From CAZQQU01 sp964595625 (lineage in GTDB: Bacteria; Bacteroidota; Bacteroidia; Flavobacteriales; Flavobacteriaceae), in the NCBI GenBank assembly GCA_964595625.1, contig CAZQQU010000002.1:62001-126000 (forward strand): a DNA stretch of 64,000 nucleotides. The letters are read 5' to 3'. Below the pieces are notes generated by a model. It made no database searches and was not told the DNA's origin. It saw only the letters and a program-made list of their open reading frames with translations. Within the stretch, counting starts at the first letter, position 1. The number at the start of each line of letters is the position of its first letter. Positions 20,045 to 29,501 of this stretch are shown here, piece after piece. The translations under genes and the position numbers were made by a program.

Positions 20045-22444
20045 ATGATGAAACTTTCGCACAGTAGCAAGCCCGGTGCATTCTGGAGTACTATCGCACG
20101 GATTATTCTGAGAAATCGCTTGCTTTTTTTATTTAGTATCGCAGTAGTAACTGTATTGTTAGGTTTTCAGGCGACTAAAGTACAATTTAGTCATACCGAA
20201 GCCCGCCTTTTACCGGATAACCATCCAGTAAATGTAGAATACCAACAATTTTTAAATCTTTTTGGAGAGGAAGGAAACCTGATTGTTTTGGGTATCAAAG
20301 ACAGTCTTTTTTTTACTCCCCGGGTTTTTAATGCGTGGAATCAATTGTCTTCCCGCTTACAGGAGTACGATGAGGTAGGAGCAGTTATTTCCATATCTCA
20401 TCTAAAAACTATAGAAAAGGATACCTTACATACGAGTTTTAGATTATCTCCCTTTATTACGGACTCTCTGGCAGGGGATGTGGAGGTTTCAGCCTATAAA
20501 AATAAGTTGCTCTACAAATTGCCCATCTATAACGGTTGGATTTACAACGAGGATCGCTCCGTCATCCGATCGGCGGTTTATCTGAAAGATTCCATTGTAA
20601 ACACAGCCGTTCGTAAAGATTTTATAGTAGAAAAACTGATTCCTGAAGTAAGAGCTTTTGAAGATCAAACGGGAGTGAGTGTCCGTATGTCGGGGATGCC
20701 TTATATACGTACTTTGAATGCTATTTCAATTGCTAAAGAAATAGAAATTTTTATTGGTGCGGCTCTATTCATTACCTCGTTGTTATTTTTCTTTTTCTTT
20801 CGCTCGGTACGAGCTACCATAATTACGGTATTAACTGTAGTAATAGGGGTGGTTTGGTGTTTTGGATTTTTAGGTTTGTTAGACTATGAAATCACCTTAC
20901 TAACGGCTTTGATTCCACCCTTGATTATTGTTATTGGTGTCGCCAATTGTGTCTTTTTAATCAATAAATACCAGCAAGAAATAAAAAAACATGGCAATCA
21001 GGCTAAATCGCTCCAGCGAGTGATTACCAAAATAGGTAATGCCATCTTGCTGACCAATGCCACTACGGCTTTAGGTTTTGCCACTTTTATCATCACCCAA
21101 AGCCAAACTTTAAACGAATTTGGAATTGTTTCGGCCATTAGTATAATTTCTATCTTTTTACTCTGCTTACTCATTATACCGATTGTGTACAGTTATATGC
21201 CCATTCCTAAGAATAGGCATTTAAAACACCTTAATAAAAAATGGGTTACTACCATTATTTCACTATTAGTGTTTACAGTAAAAAAACACCGGTTTGCGGT
21301 GTATATCACTTCCATTGTACTGCTTTGTATCAGTATCATGGGCATGTATAAGATTAAGGTATCCGGAAATATTTTGGAAGACCTTCCCAAAACAGCCCAA
21401 TTTTTTGAAGATATACTATTTTTTGAAAGTGAGTTTGGCGGTATAGTTCCCATGGAAATTTTAATAGACACCCGACGCAAAGAGGGGGTAATGGCGGGCA
21501 CTACGCTGCGTCGGATGGACGAATTAGAGCAGTTTATAGAGGAGATTCCAGAATGTTCTAAAACCCTTTCGGTGGTGGAAATCATGAAGTATGTTAATCA
21601 GGCCTTTTACAATGGGAATCCCGATTTTTATATGTTGCCTTCTGCGCAAGAAAGGAATTTCATTTTACCATACTTACAAAGTAGTAGCCAGCAAGTTGAG
21701 TTTTTACAAGCTTATGTAGATAGCACGGGCCAATATGCCCGAATGACAACTTTTATGAAAGCAGCCGATACCGAACGTATACTTCGGATTGAGGAGGATT
21801 TAAAAAACGAAATCGAAAAATTATTTCCGCCTGACCGATACACTGTTTATGTAACGGGTAAGACTGTACTTTTTCAAAAAGGCACCGGTTTTCTGACTAA
21901 AAACTTAATTATCTCGTTGTCGTTGGCCATATTGATGATTGCGTTATTAATGGCCTGGATGTTTAGAAATTTCAAAATGATTTTGATATCATTGATTCCC
22001 AATATTTTACCGCTCATTATCACAGCCGGTTTTATGGGCTTTGCAGGAATACCGATTAAACCCTCGACGATTTTGGTGTTTAGTATTGCCTTTGGTATTT
22101 CGGTAGATGATACCATTCATTTTTTAGCCAAATACCGTCAAGAACTACAAGTTAATCAATGGAAAATTAGCCGATCGGTTTATGGTGCTTTACGCGAAAC
22201 GGGTTTAAGTATGTTTTATACCTCTGTCGTCTTATTTTTTGGTTTTTCGGTGTTTATGATTTCAGGCTTTGGTGGGACTCAAGCCCTTGGCGGGTTGGTT
22301 TCCGCTACCTTACTATTTGCTATGTTGTCTAACCTTATTTTGTTACCTTCTTTACTTATTTCTTTAGAGAAAAGTATAGCCAACAAAAAGACTTTTAAAA
22401 AGCCGGCTCTAGAAATTTTGGAGGAACCAGATACGGAAGAATAA
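20045..22444 (+). CDS. RND/MMPL-family transporter
   Basis: About 799 residues of an RND superfamily permease with the duplicated layout: TM1 (about 30-45), a large periplasmic loop, TM2-6 (about 235-390), TM7 (about 425), a second loop, and TM8-12 (about 625-790). The GISVDDTIHFLAKYRQE motif in the second half carries the Asp pair of the MMPL/HpnN-like branch, which exports lipids or hydrophobic compounds by proton drive. It lacks membrane-fusion and outer-membrane partners nearby, unlike multidrug RND pumps, which suggests a lipid-type substrate (inference). Monocistronic, with its own promoter. Confidence 0.88.
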   Translation: MMKLSHSSKPGAFWSTIARIILRNRLLFLFSIAVVTVLLGFQATKVQFSHTEARLLPDNHPVNVEYQQFLNLFGEEGNLIVLGIKDSLFFTPRVFNAWNQLSSRLQEYDEVGAVISISHLKTIEKDTLHTSFRLSPFITDSLAGDVEVSAYKNKLLYKLPIYNGWIYNEDRSVIRSAVYLKDSIVNTAVRKDFIVEKLIPEVRAFEDQTGVSVRMSGMPYIRTLNAISIAKEIEIFIGAALFITSLLFFFFFRSVRATIITVLTVVIGVVWCFGFLGLLDYEITLLTALIPPLIIVIGVANCVFLINKYQQEIKKHGNQAKSLQRVITKIGNAILLTNATTALGFATFIITQSQTLNEFGIVSAISIISIFLLCLLIIPIVYSYMPIPKNRHLKHLNKKWVTTIISLLVFTVKKHRFAVYITSIVLLCISIMGMYKIKVSGNILEDLPKTAQFFEDILFFESEFGGIVPMEILIDTRRKEGVMAGTTLRRMDELEQFIEEIPECSKTLSVVEIMKYVNQAFYNGNPDFYMLPSAQERNFILPYLQSSSQQVEFLQAYVDSTGQYARMTTFMKAADTERILRIEEDLKNEIEKLFPPDRYTVYVTGKTVLFQKGTGFLTKNLIISLSLAILMIALLMAWMFRNFKMILISLIPNILPLIITAGFMGFAGIPIKPSTILVFSIAFGISVDDTIHFLAKYRQELQVNQWKISRSVYGALRETGLSMFYTSVVLFFGFSVFMISGFGGTQALGGLVSATLLFAMLSNLILLPSLLISLEKSIANKKTFKKPALEILEEPDTEE

Positions 22445-22513
22445 CCGGTTGGTGTAAATAGGTTTTAGAGGAAGTAGAAACAAAATTTAGCGTAAAAAAT
22501 GAACACAACTTAG

Positions 22514-22521
22514 TATATTTG
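22514..22521 (+). promoter_or_regulatory. -7 element (TATATTTG) of asnS
   Basis: Exact TAnnTTTG match 14 bases before the first candidate ATG (22536), implying a very short leader. Confidence 0.55.
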
Positions 22522-22535
22522 TCACTTAAAAACAA

Positions 22536-23987
22536 ATGCTTATGACCACTACTATGAAAGTTTTAGAACTGTTGCAAACAGAGCCTAGCATTACTGAATA
22601 CCGAGTTAGAGGATGGGTACGTTCTTTTCGGAGCAATCGCTTTATCGCGATTAATGATGGGTCAACCATTAAAAATCTACAGTGTGTTGTAGATTATGAA
22701 AATTTTGATGCAGCAGTATTAGACCAAATAACAGTAGGTACTTGTATTAGTGTTACAGGTCATTTGGTTGAAAGTCAAGGTAGCGGACAAGCGGTTGAGA
22801 TTCAAGTCAGTCAATTAGAAATTTTAGGAGAAGCCAACCCCGAAGAGGTAAAACTTACCATTCTTTCGCCTAAGCGACATTCGTTGGAGTTTTTGAGAGA
22901 GCAGGCGCATCTAAGAATACGAACTAATACTTTTGGAGCAGTGATGCGGGTACGGTCGGCTTTGTCTTTTGCAATTCATGAATATTTTAATAAAAAAGGA
23001 TTTTACTACATACATACGCCCATTATTACAGGGAGCGATGCTGAGGGAGCCGGGGAGATGTTTCAAGTAACCACTTTAGACTTGCAAAACCCGCCGCGAA
23101 ATGAAGATGGATCGGTCAATTATGAGGAAGATTTTTTTGGAAAATTGACTAATCTCACTGTTAGTGGTCAGTTAGAGGCAGAAACCTATGCCATGGCCTT
23201 GGGGCAGGTATATACTTTTGGCCCTACTTTTCGTGCAGAAAATTCCAATACTTCTCGGCATTTAGCGGAATTTTGGATGGTGGAACCTGAGGTTGCTTTT
23301 AACGATTTAGACGCCAATATGGATTTGGCTGAGGATTTTATAAAATACGTAATTCAGTATGCGTTAGATAACTGTAAAGACGATTTGGCCTTTTTAGAAG
23401 ATCGTTTGTTGCAGGAGGATAAAAACAAACCGCAAGCCGATCGCAGTCCTATGACACTGACAGAAAAGTTGCGATTTGTGCTCGACAATCAATTTAAGAG
23501 GGTGAGTTATACCGAGGCTATTGATATTTTAAAAAATTCGAAACCCAATAAGAAAAAACAATTCAAGTACCTCATTGAGGAATGGGGGGCTGATTTACAA
23601 AGTGAGCACGAGCGTTTTTTAGTGGAAAAACACTTCAAATCTCCTGTGATATTATTTGATTATCCGGCTAAAATTAAGGCGTTTTATATGCGTTTGAACG
23701 ACGATGGTAAAACGGTACGTGCTATGGATATACTTTTCCCGGGCATTGGTGAGATTGTGGGAGGATCGCAGCGGGAAGAGCGTCTTACTGTTTTAAAACA
23801 AAAAATTTCGGATTTAGGAATCGATGAAAAAGAACTTTGGTGGTATTTAGATACGCGTCGATTTGGAACTGCAATTCACAGTGGTTTTGGATTGGGATTT
23901 GAGCGCTTGGTGCTTTTTGTAACAGGAATGAGTAATGTGCGCGATGTGATTCCTTTTCCACGAACTCCTTCCCATGCCGAATTTTAA
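22536..23987 (+). CDS. asnS: Asparagine--tRNA ligase
   Basis: A 483-residue class IIb synthetase that charges tRNA-Asn. The N-terminal OB-fold anticodon domain (RVRGWVRSFRSNRFIAINDGS) is followed by the catalytic domain with motif 2 (FGPTFRAENSNTSRHLAEFWMVEPE) and motif 3 (GFGLGFERLVLFVTGMSNVRDVIPFPR). The AEFWMVEPE signature fits AsnRS rather than AspRS. ATGs at 22536, 22542 and 22554 are all possible; the choice affects only up to six residues. It precedes rpoN by 206 bases. Confidence 0.96.
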   Translation: MLMTTTMKVLELLQTEPSITEYRVRGWVRSFRSNRFIAINDGSTIKNLQCVVDYENFDAAVLDQITVGTCISVTGHLVESQGSGQAVEIQVSQLEILGEANPEEVKLTILSPKRHSLEFLREQAHLRIRTNTFGAVMRVRSALSFAIHEYFNKKGFYYIHTPIITGSDAEGAGEMFQVTTLDLQNPPRNEDGSVNYEEDFFGKLTNLTVSGQLEAETYAMALGQVYTFGPTFRAENSNTSRHLAEFWMVEPEVAFNDLDANMDLAEDFIKYVIQYALDNCKDDLAFLEDRLLQEDKNKPQADRSPMTLTEKLRFVLDNQFKRVSYTEAIDILKNSKPNKKKQFKYLIEEWGADLQSEHERFLVEKHFKSPVILFDYPAKIKAFYMRLNDDGKTVRAMDILFPGIGEIVGGSQREERLTVLKQKISDLGIDEKELWWYLDTRRFGTAIHSGFGLGFERLVLFVTGMSNVRDVIPFPRTPSHAEF

Positions 23988-24145
23988 AATTCTTGTAGAG
24001 AATTTTCAAGAGCTGATGCACCTAACTTTTTCAGTAATAAGTCATCTGCCATTCGCTGGATTGGCCAACTGGTTTATACAATCTAAAAGTCAGTAAGTAG
24101 CCTGATTTAGCCTGTTTATTTTGACATAAATTTCACATCTGCATA

Positions 24146-24177
24146 TTGACTTATGTGTGTTTCTTTTTCTATCTTTA
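24146..24177 (+). promoter_or_regulatory. Possible rpoN promoter (TTG-N21-TATCTTTA)
   Basis: TTG at 24146-24148 and TATCTTTA at 24170-24177, one base off the TAnnTTTG consensus, 16 bases before the rpoN ATG. Spacing is reasonable, but the last base mismatch lowers confidence. Confidence 0.35.
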
Positions 24178-24193
24178 TGCTAAAGGTTGATTT

Positions 24194-25657
24194 ATGTTAA
24201 AACAGCAGTTACATCTTAAACTTTCTCAAAAACTTTCGCCTCAGCAAATCCAACTTATGAAGCTGATTCAATTGCCTACTCAGCAATTTGAACAACGTAT
24301 TTTACAAGAAATGGAGGAAAATCCGGCTTTAGAAGGGGGTAAGGAAGAAGATAGTTTGGACAGTTTTGACGAGGATTTTGATAACGATAATTACGATGAT
24401 GAAGGAAGTGAAATCATTGAGGCTGATGATATTAACATAGACGATTACTTGAGTGATGACGATATTCCTGAGTATAAGCTACAAGCCAATAACTACAGTG
24501 CTGATGACGAAGAAAAGCAAATCCCCTATGCGGCTGGGACTTCTTTTACTGAGTACCTACATAATCAGTTGAGCACTGTATATTTGGATAGTGAGGAAGA
24601 AGAGATTGCCTATTTTTTAGTAGGAAGTATTGATGAGAGTGGTTATATCCGGCGCTCTATTGCCGATATTTTAGACGATTTAGCGTTTACACAAAATATT
24701 TATACGACCGAAGACAAGATCGAGAAAGTTTTAAAAAGTATACAGGAGTTAGATCCTGCTGGCGTAGGAGCTCGTGACTTACGAGAGTGTTTACTACTTC
24801 AATTAGAACGAAAAACCCCTACGGAATCAGTCTCGCTGGCCTTGGCCATATTAGAAAATGAATTTGATGCTTTTACCAAAAAGCATTACGATAAGCTGAT
24901 CCAAAAGTTTGATATCACCGAAGAAGAATTACGTCAAGCGATTTCCGAGATAGAAAGATTAAACCCCAAACCAGGTGGTGCCTACTCCGAAAGTACTCGT
25001 ATTGTAGAGCACATAGTCCCGGATTTTACGATACGAATTATTGACGGCAAACTGGAGCTTTCTTTAAATGGTCGCAATGCTCCGGAATTACACGTATCTA
25101 AAGAGTATTCTGAAATGCTTCAGGGCTATAAAGAAACTTCCGAAAAGTCTCGGTCCCAAAAGGATGCAGTACTATTTATAAAGCAAAAATTGGATGCGGC
25201 CAAATGGTTTATCGATGCGATCAAGCAGCGTCAGCAAACCCTTATGATTACTATGAACGCCATTATGTACTATCAGGAAGAATACTTTCTGACAGGCGAT
25301 GAACGTAAATTACGCCCGATGATTTTAAAAGATATAGCCGATCAAATAGGTATGGATGTATCTACCGTTTCTCGGGTTGCTAACAGCAAATATGTGGATA
25401 CGCCTTATGGTACAAAACTCATTAAAGATTTCTTTTCAGAATCGATGATGAACGACCAAGGAGAGGAAGTGTCAACGCGAGAGATAAAAAAAATATTAGA
25501 AATAACTATTGCTGAAGAAGATAAAAGAAAACCGTTAACGGATGATAAATTGGCGATGATACTCAAAGAAAAAGGGTACCCGATTGCTCGACGAACCATT
25601 GCTAAATACCGCGAACAATTGGATATACCGGTTGCCCGGATGCGAAAAGAAATTTAA
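24194..25657 (+). CDS. rpoN: RNA polymerase sigma-54 factor
   Basis: A 487-residue sigma-54. Region I, which contacts enhancer-binding activators, is LSQKLSPQQIQLMKLIQLP (about 8-26). An acidic, Asp/Glu-rich region II covers about 48-110. The core-binding region follows, then the HTH (DVSTVSRVANSKYVDTPYGTKLIKDFF, about 395-420) and the DNA-reading RpoN box ARRTIAKYREQL (about 465-476). It directs transcription at -24/-12 promoters. Its stop overlaps the ATG of the next gene by one base (TAATG). Confidence 0.97.
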   Translation: MLKQQLHLKLSQKLSPQQIQLMKLIQLPTQQFEQRILQEMEENPALEGGKEEDSLDSFDEDFDNDNYDDEGSEIIEADDINIDDYLSDDDIPEYKLQANNYSADDEEKQIPYAAGTSFTEYLHNQLSTVYLDSEEEEIAYFLVGSIDESGYIRRSIADILDDLAFTQNIYTTEDKIEKVLKSIQELDPAGVGARDLRECLLLQLERKTPTESVSLALAILENEFDAFTKKHYDKLIQKFDITEEELRQAISEIERLNPKPGGAYSESTRIVEHIVPDFTIRIIDGKLELSLNGRNAPELHVSKEYSEMLQGYKETSEKSRSQKDAVLFIKQKLDAAKWFIDAIKQRQQTLMITMNAIMYYQEEYFLTGDERKLRPMILKDIADQIGMDVSTVSRVANSKYVDTPYGTKLIKDFFSESMMNDQGEEVSTREIKKILEITIAEEDKRKPLTDDKLAMILKEKGYPIARRTIAKYREQLDIPVARMRKEI

Positions 25658-26262
25658 TGTCAAATTTTTTAAAAATAGCGGCTTATCTTTTCCATCCTTT
25701 GTGGGTGCCCACTTTCGGTGTGATGTTATATTTTTGGATTACCCCGCGATATATTACTGCTGATGTTATTTGGGTACGGGTGCTCATTGTTTTTACGCTG
25801 ACCTGTATGATTCCATTATTGGCCTTTTTAATGTTGCGGTCTATGGGATACATCAAGTCGTTGGAGGCAGAGGAGGTCAAGGAACGCCGAATTCCATTAT
25901 TAATTCAAGTCTTTGTTTTTTTTGCAGTGGTTAAAATAGTATTCGAAAATTACACTTTCCCCGAGTTGTACTATTTTTTTATCGCTGGTATCTATTCGGC
26001 TTTAACGGCTTTATTGCTGGTTATTTTTAAAGTCAAAGCCAGTCTCCATATGATGGGTGTGGCCGCTTTATCTATGTTTTTAATTGCTTTGAGTATACAC
26101 TTTAAGATCAATCTTTTAGGGCTAATTGCCTTGTCCTTTTTTGCTATTGGTTGGGTGGGAAGTTCGCGTTTATACACCGAGGCTCATACACCTAGTGAGT
26201 TGATAATGGGATTTGTAATTGGGTTTCTCCCTCAGTTGATTATGGTCAATTACTGGCTATAA
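25657..26262 (+). CDS. PAP2-like integral membrane protein with altered active site
   Basis: A 201-residue protein with about six transmembrane segments. The C-terminus has SSRLYTEAHTPSELIMGF, which fits PAP2 motif 3 (SRx5Hx3D) except that the final Asp is Glu. An upstream KERRIPLL stretch is a weak match to motif 1, and a lone His (KASLHMMG) sits where PSGH would be. So it looks like a divergent lipid-phosphatase-fold protein of uncertain activity. Translationally coupled to rpoN by the TAATG overlap. A convergent beta-barrel gene overlaps its 3' end by 6 bases. Confidence 0.72.
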   Translation: MSNFLKIAAYLFHPLWVPTFGVMLYFWITPRYITADVIWVRVLIVFTLTCMIPLLAFLMLRSMGYIKSLEAEEVKERRIPLLIQVFVFFAVVKIVFENYTFPELYYFFIAGIYSALTALLLVIFKVKASLHMMGVAALSMFLIALSIHFKINLLGLIALSFFAIGWVGSSRLYTEAHTPSELIMGFVIGFLPQLIMVNYWL

Positions 26263-26997
26263 AATATAAAAAATCAATCCTATTTTTAGTACACCCGTTT
26301 CCACGGATAGATTATCATACCGCGCTTCCGAATCGAATAAAGGATTGAGAAGATATTGTACTTGAAAGTTAAAAGTATTCCAGCCAAAGTTTAAAAATGC
26401 AGTGTATTGTAATTGATTAAAATGGGGAATATCTCTCACTTTTTCTTTGATACTCCCTTCTTTGTACGTGGCAGTATAAATAAAAACGTAACCGGCTTTA
26501 ATACCTGCATAAATTCTCCAGAATTTATAATTTTCTGGAGTTGAAGTGCGCCATCTAAATTCTAAGGGTATTTCCACTTGATGGGTAACAAAACGGTTGG
26601 TGTCATAATCGATTTCGGGATCGATAATGGAATATTCAATTTGCCCTTGGTTTTCTATTATTTTAAAATTACTCCCATACTTGTCGTATCCGTAACCGGC
26701 ACCGATGGCGATAGCCATATTTCTATTCTGATTTATGGGAAAATCTCGAAGAAAGCCCAAGTGAAAGCCCCCGGAAAAACCTTTGCTAAATACAGCATCG
26801 GGTAGTTGCGTAAGAATATTGTAGGTCAGGCCTATATAAAACTGGTCTTCCCGGTATTTCAAGTCCGGTGAGGATGCTTCATCGGCTACCTCCGGTTCAA
26901 TAGGTTCATCTTGAGCCGTTAGGAACAGGGGAAGAAAGAGAATTATATATATCACTAGGTTTTTCACAGTGGGCAATAATATACAACGAAAATACAA
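26257..26997 (-). CDS. Outer-membrane beta-barrel protein, PorT-like
   Basis: About 246 residues with a hydrophobic signal segment (VKNLVIYIILFLPLFLTAQ), a short acidic linker, then about eight alternating amphipathic strands ending in an aromatic residue-rich C-terminus (VLKIGLIFYIL). Strand and glycine patterns match the PorT / outer-membrane beta-barrel family of Bacteroidota. A GTG at 26967 (VKNLV) gives a cleaner signal peptide than the ATG at 26997. Whether it is the T9SS assembly protein PorT itself cannot be decided here; no gld/spr genes are close. Overlaps the PAP2-like gene tail by 6 bases. Confidence 0.7.
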   Translation of the reverse strand: MYFRCILLPTVKNLVIYIILFLPLFLTAQDEPIEPEVADEASSPDLKYREDQFYIGLTYNILTQLPDAVFSKGFSGGFHLGFLRDFPINQNRNMAIAIGAGYGYDKYGSNFKIIENQGQIEYSIIDPEIDYDTNRFVTHQVEIPLEFRWRTSTPENYKFWRIYAGIKAGYVFIYTATYKEGSIKEKVRDIPHFNQLQYTAFLNFGWNTFNFQVQYLLNPLFDSEARYDNLSVETGVLKIGLIFYIL

Positions 26998-27007
26998 TTT
27001 TAAAGAT

Positions 27008-27049
27008 AAAAAAAACGCTTTGAAGAATTTTCTTCAAAGCGTTTTTTTT
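27008..27049 (-). terminator. Intrinsic terminator of the exbB-exbD operon
   Basis: A 14-bp perfect stem (AACGCTTTGAAGAA and its complement) with a 2-base apparent loop, bounded by an A-run and an eight-T run, so it can act on both strands. It lies just after the exbD stop on the minus strand; the beta-barrel gene starts beyond it. Confidence 0.88.
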
Positions 27050-27064
27050 CAAATCGGTTAGGGG

Positions 27065-27547
27065 TTATTCCAAATTAGCTGAAGATTCCCCTTTATTGGT
27101 AGTATAATTAATTTTTAGGGCTCCTATTTCACGAAGCTCTTGTTTAATATCCGTTACAATACCCATATTAGTTTCTCTGTCGATTTTAAGAGCAGTAGTT
27201 AACAAAGGGATTACCTCTTCGGGCTTCGTTGCTCTTTCAGCTTCAATGAAAGCCTGTATATCTTTAATATCTGCAAATTTATCATTGAGCTGGATACGAG
27301 CTTCAGTTCCGTAAACCTCTTGATATTCTTGGTTTGGTTTACCGGCATAGATATACATTACCATATCTTTTTTATCCAGTTTTTCTAATTGGTCTGCAAC
27401 GGGTAGTTTGTTTTGTACCATCAAACTACTGTCCCGCATTACTGTGGCCACCATAAAGAAAAACAAGAGCATAAATACTACGTCAGGTAATGACGCAGTA
27501 GATATTTGTGGTAAGTTATTATCTTTTTTGCTTCTAAATTTTGACAT
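27065..27547 (-). CDS. exbD: Biopolymer transport protein ExbD (second copy)
   Basis: A 160-residue ExbD/TolR-type protein. It has a short cytosolic N-terminus, a single membrane helix with the proton-path Asp (D22 in LPDVVFMLLFFFMVATV), then a periplasmic domain ending KINYTTNKGES. It partners the ExbB/TolQ channel in the operon to use the proton gradient. Last gene of four; a strong terminator follows. Confidence 0.9.
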   Translation of the reverse strand: MSKFRSKKDNNLPQISTASLPDVVFMLLFFFMVATVMRDSSLMVQNKLPVADQLEKLDKKDMVMYIYAGKPNQEYQEVYGTEARIQLNDKFADIKDIQAFIEAERATKPEEVIPLLTTALKIDRETNMGIVTDIKQELREIGALKINYTTNKGESSANLE

Positions 27548-27569
27548 GGGTTTAAATAATCTTAAAAGT

Positions 27570-28175
27570 TTATTTTCTTGGTTCTGCTTCGGAAAGTTTT
27601 TGTGGGAACATATTTCGAAGCGTTTTTACCTGCTCTTCAAGTTCCACTTTATTTCCTCTCCAATTGGGGTCCAGGAAGTTTTTTTCCAATTCCCGGTAGG
27701 TAGTACCGTAGAGTCTCAATCCTTCCCGATCTCGTAAATCATTGTAAGCAGCTACCAATTCATTTTGTACGGCGATATACATTTTATACGTAGTTAACCG
27801 GTCATTTTGTAATGAGATAATGGCTTTGTCAGGGTTATCCGATAGCTCAGGATTTCGTGCTCCTTGACAATAAGTACAGGCTTCCTCACCAGTTCCTCCT
27901 CCGTTATCTAAGAATTCTATAGCCCTTTGACGAAGTTCATTTAACTCTATCGGATCATCGTTCACCATGATACGGTCATCTTTATTAATCAATACAATAA
28001 GAAGGTTTCTTTTGTATTGATCAATTTCAGTAATATCATCCGTAGGTGGCGGCAATCTTCGGCTAATCCCGCTGTCTGTTTCTATGGTGGTAGTCACCAA
28101 AAAGAATATCAGAAGCAAGAAAGCTATATCAGCCATTGAGGCAGCGTTGATTTCCGGTATATCTCTTTTTGCCAT
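27570..28175 (-). CDS. exbD: Biopolymer transport protein ExbD with enlarged periplasmic domain
   Basis: A 201-residue ExbD family protein, longer than the usual 130-160. The membrane helix holds the key Asp (D16 in ASMADIAFLLLIFFLVTT). The periplasmic part contains an inserted loop with a CxxC pair (C100 and C103 in EEACTYCQG) and a long C-terminal helical stretch. The insert has no counterpart in the second ExbD. Together with ExbB it forms a proton-driven energy-transfer complex, whose client (TonB, or an envelope process) is not shown by the sequence. Confidence 0.9.
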   Translation of the reverse strand: MAKRDIPEINAASMADIAFLLLIFFLVTTTIETDSGISRRLPPPTDDITEIDQYKRNLLIVLINKDDRIMVNDDPIELNELRQRAIEFLDNGGGTGEEACTYCQGARNPELSDNPDKAIISLQNDRLTTYKMYIAVQNELVAAYNDLRDREGLRLYGTTYRELEKNFLDPNWRGNKVELEEQVKTLRNMFPQKLSEAEPRK

Positions 28176-28181
28176 AATGTA

Positions 28182-28592
28182 TTAGTTAGTCAATTTTTTA
28201 AAACCGGAAAATACTAACGCCAAAGCAGATATTATTGCTAAAATGTAAAACGCTATAAGTCCGGTATCAATCCATTTTGAAGCACTTTCAGATACTATTT
28301 GTACTCCATTTTTGATTACTGCTTCTCCTGAGGCTATGACGTACGATACGACGAGAACAACCAAAAATAGACCCAGTATAAAGAGTGTTCTTTTCAGAAT
28401 TTCACTACTTGAAAAGGTATTGGTGATACTAAAAAATACAATTACTGCTAAACCGATAATGAAAAATAGGTAACCAAAATAAATCATGGAATCCATAGGA
28501 CTGTTATTGCCAAACATTAACATAATCCCCATTACGGCAGCAATAACTGCTAAGGCAATCATCAAGTATTTTACTCCTTTATGTATAATCAT
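28182..28592 (-). CDS. Small membrane protein of the exbB-exbD operon, unknown function
   Basis: A 136-residue protein with four predicted transmembrane helices (about 12-28, 35-52, 65-85, 108-130), few charged residues and no known motif. Encoded between exbB and the first exbD with gaps of 19 and 6 bases, so it is likely co-expressed and may sit in or near the ExbB-ExbD complex. I do not recognise a named family for it. Confidence 0.75.
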   Translation of the reverse strand: MIIHKGVKYLMIALAVIAAVMGIMLMFGNNSPMDSMIYFGYLFFIIGLAVIVFFSITNTFSSSEILKRTLFILGLFLVVLVVSYVIASGEAVIKNGVQIVSESASKWIDTGLIAFYILAIISALALVFSGFKKLTN

Positions 28593-28611
28593 AATAAGAT
28601 GAGTTTATATA

Positions 28612-29415
28612 TTATCTTTTGTTTTTGTAATCCACCAATATATCCATAAGGGTGATAGAGGCATCTTCCATTTCGTTAACGATACGGTCGATTTTAGCAA
28701 TAATAAAGTTGTAGAAAACCTGTAGGATAATCGCTACGATAAGACCAAATACCGTGGTAATAAGGGCTACTTTAATACCTCCTGCTACCAATGAGGGTTG
28801 CATATCACCGGCTCTTTCAATTTGGTCAAAAGCTAAAATCATACCGATTACCGTTCCTAAGAATCCAAGCATAGGGGCAATGGAAATAAAAAGTGATATC
28901 CATGAAACGTTTTTCTCTAATAGACCCACTTGCACACCACCGTATGCCACCACAGATTTTTCAGTAGCTTCCAAGCTCTCATCAACTCGATCCAAACCTT
29001 GGTAGTAGATTGAAGCCACGGGCCCTTTGGTATTTCGGCAAACATCTTTAGCCGCTTCAATTCCACCACTGTTTAAAGCGTCTTCCACATTTTGTGCTAG
29101 TTTTTTGGTGTTGGTAGTAGAAAGACTTAAATAAATAATTCTTTCTATTGCAACGGCAAGCCCTAATATTAAACACAGTAAGATAGACGCCATAAATGGA
29201 GGTCCACCCTCAATAAAACGTTTTTTCAATTCTTGATGAAATCCTAAGCTTTCTTCACCGTCATCAGCAGTTGCAACATCTTGAATAGAAGCAGCACTAT
29301 CGATTGTGGTTACTGTTAAAATGTTTTCCGAGAGTTCCGGCTCTACCTGGTTTGCATTGACATTAAGTGTTAATAATAGCAAAGCTACTGTTATAACAGA
29401 AAAAAATCTTTTCAT
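28612..29415 (-). CDS. exbB: MotA/TolQ/ExbB proton-channel protein
   Basis: A 267-residue ExbB/TolQ family channel. It begins with a cleavable-looking signal segment (MKRFFSVITVALLLLTLNVNAN), then a periplasmic stretch of about 45 residues, then the classical helices: about 73-95, 166-190 (WISLFISIAPMLGFLGTVIGM) and 210-235 (GGIKVALITTVFGLIVAIILQ). The GTVxGM and T-rich pore lining are conserved. The N-terminal leader is an addition compared with E. coli ExbB. First gene of the four-gene operon. Confidence 0.92.
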   Translation of the reverse strand: MKRFFSVITVALLLLTLNVNANQVEPELSENILTVTTIDSAASIQDVATADDGEESLGFHQELKKRFIEGGPPFMASILLCLILGLAVAIERIIYLSLSTTNTKKLAQNVEDALNSGGIEAAKDVCRNTKGPVASIYYQGLDRVDESLEATEKSVVAYGGVQVGLLEKNVSWISLFISIAPMLGFLGTVIGMILAFDQIERAGDMQPSLVAGGIKVALITTVFGLIVAIILQVFYNFIIAKIDRIVNEMEDASITLMDILVDYKNKR

Positions 29416-29501
29416 GTGCGTTTTAATTAAGTTAGTTTTGTAATTAAGGCATTAAAGGTATAAAAATAATTAGTTATTAAACAAAATTTTGAAAAATTTA
29501 G

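Noticed and set aside
23986..24006. AAAATTCT / AGAATTTT hairpin after asnS
   Set aside because: Only A/T-rich pairs and no T-run follow, too weak to call a terminator.
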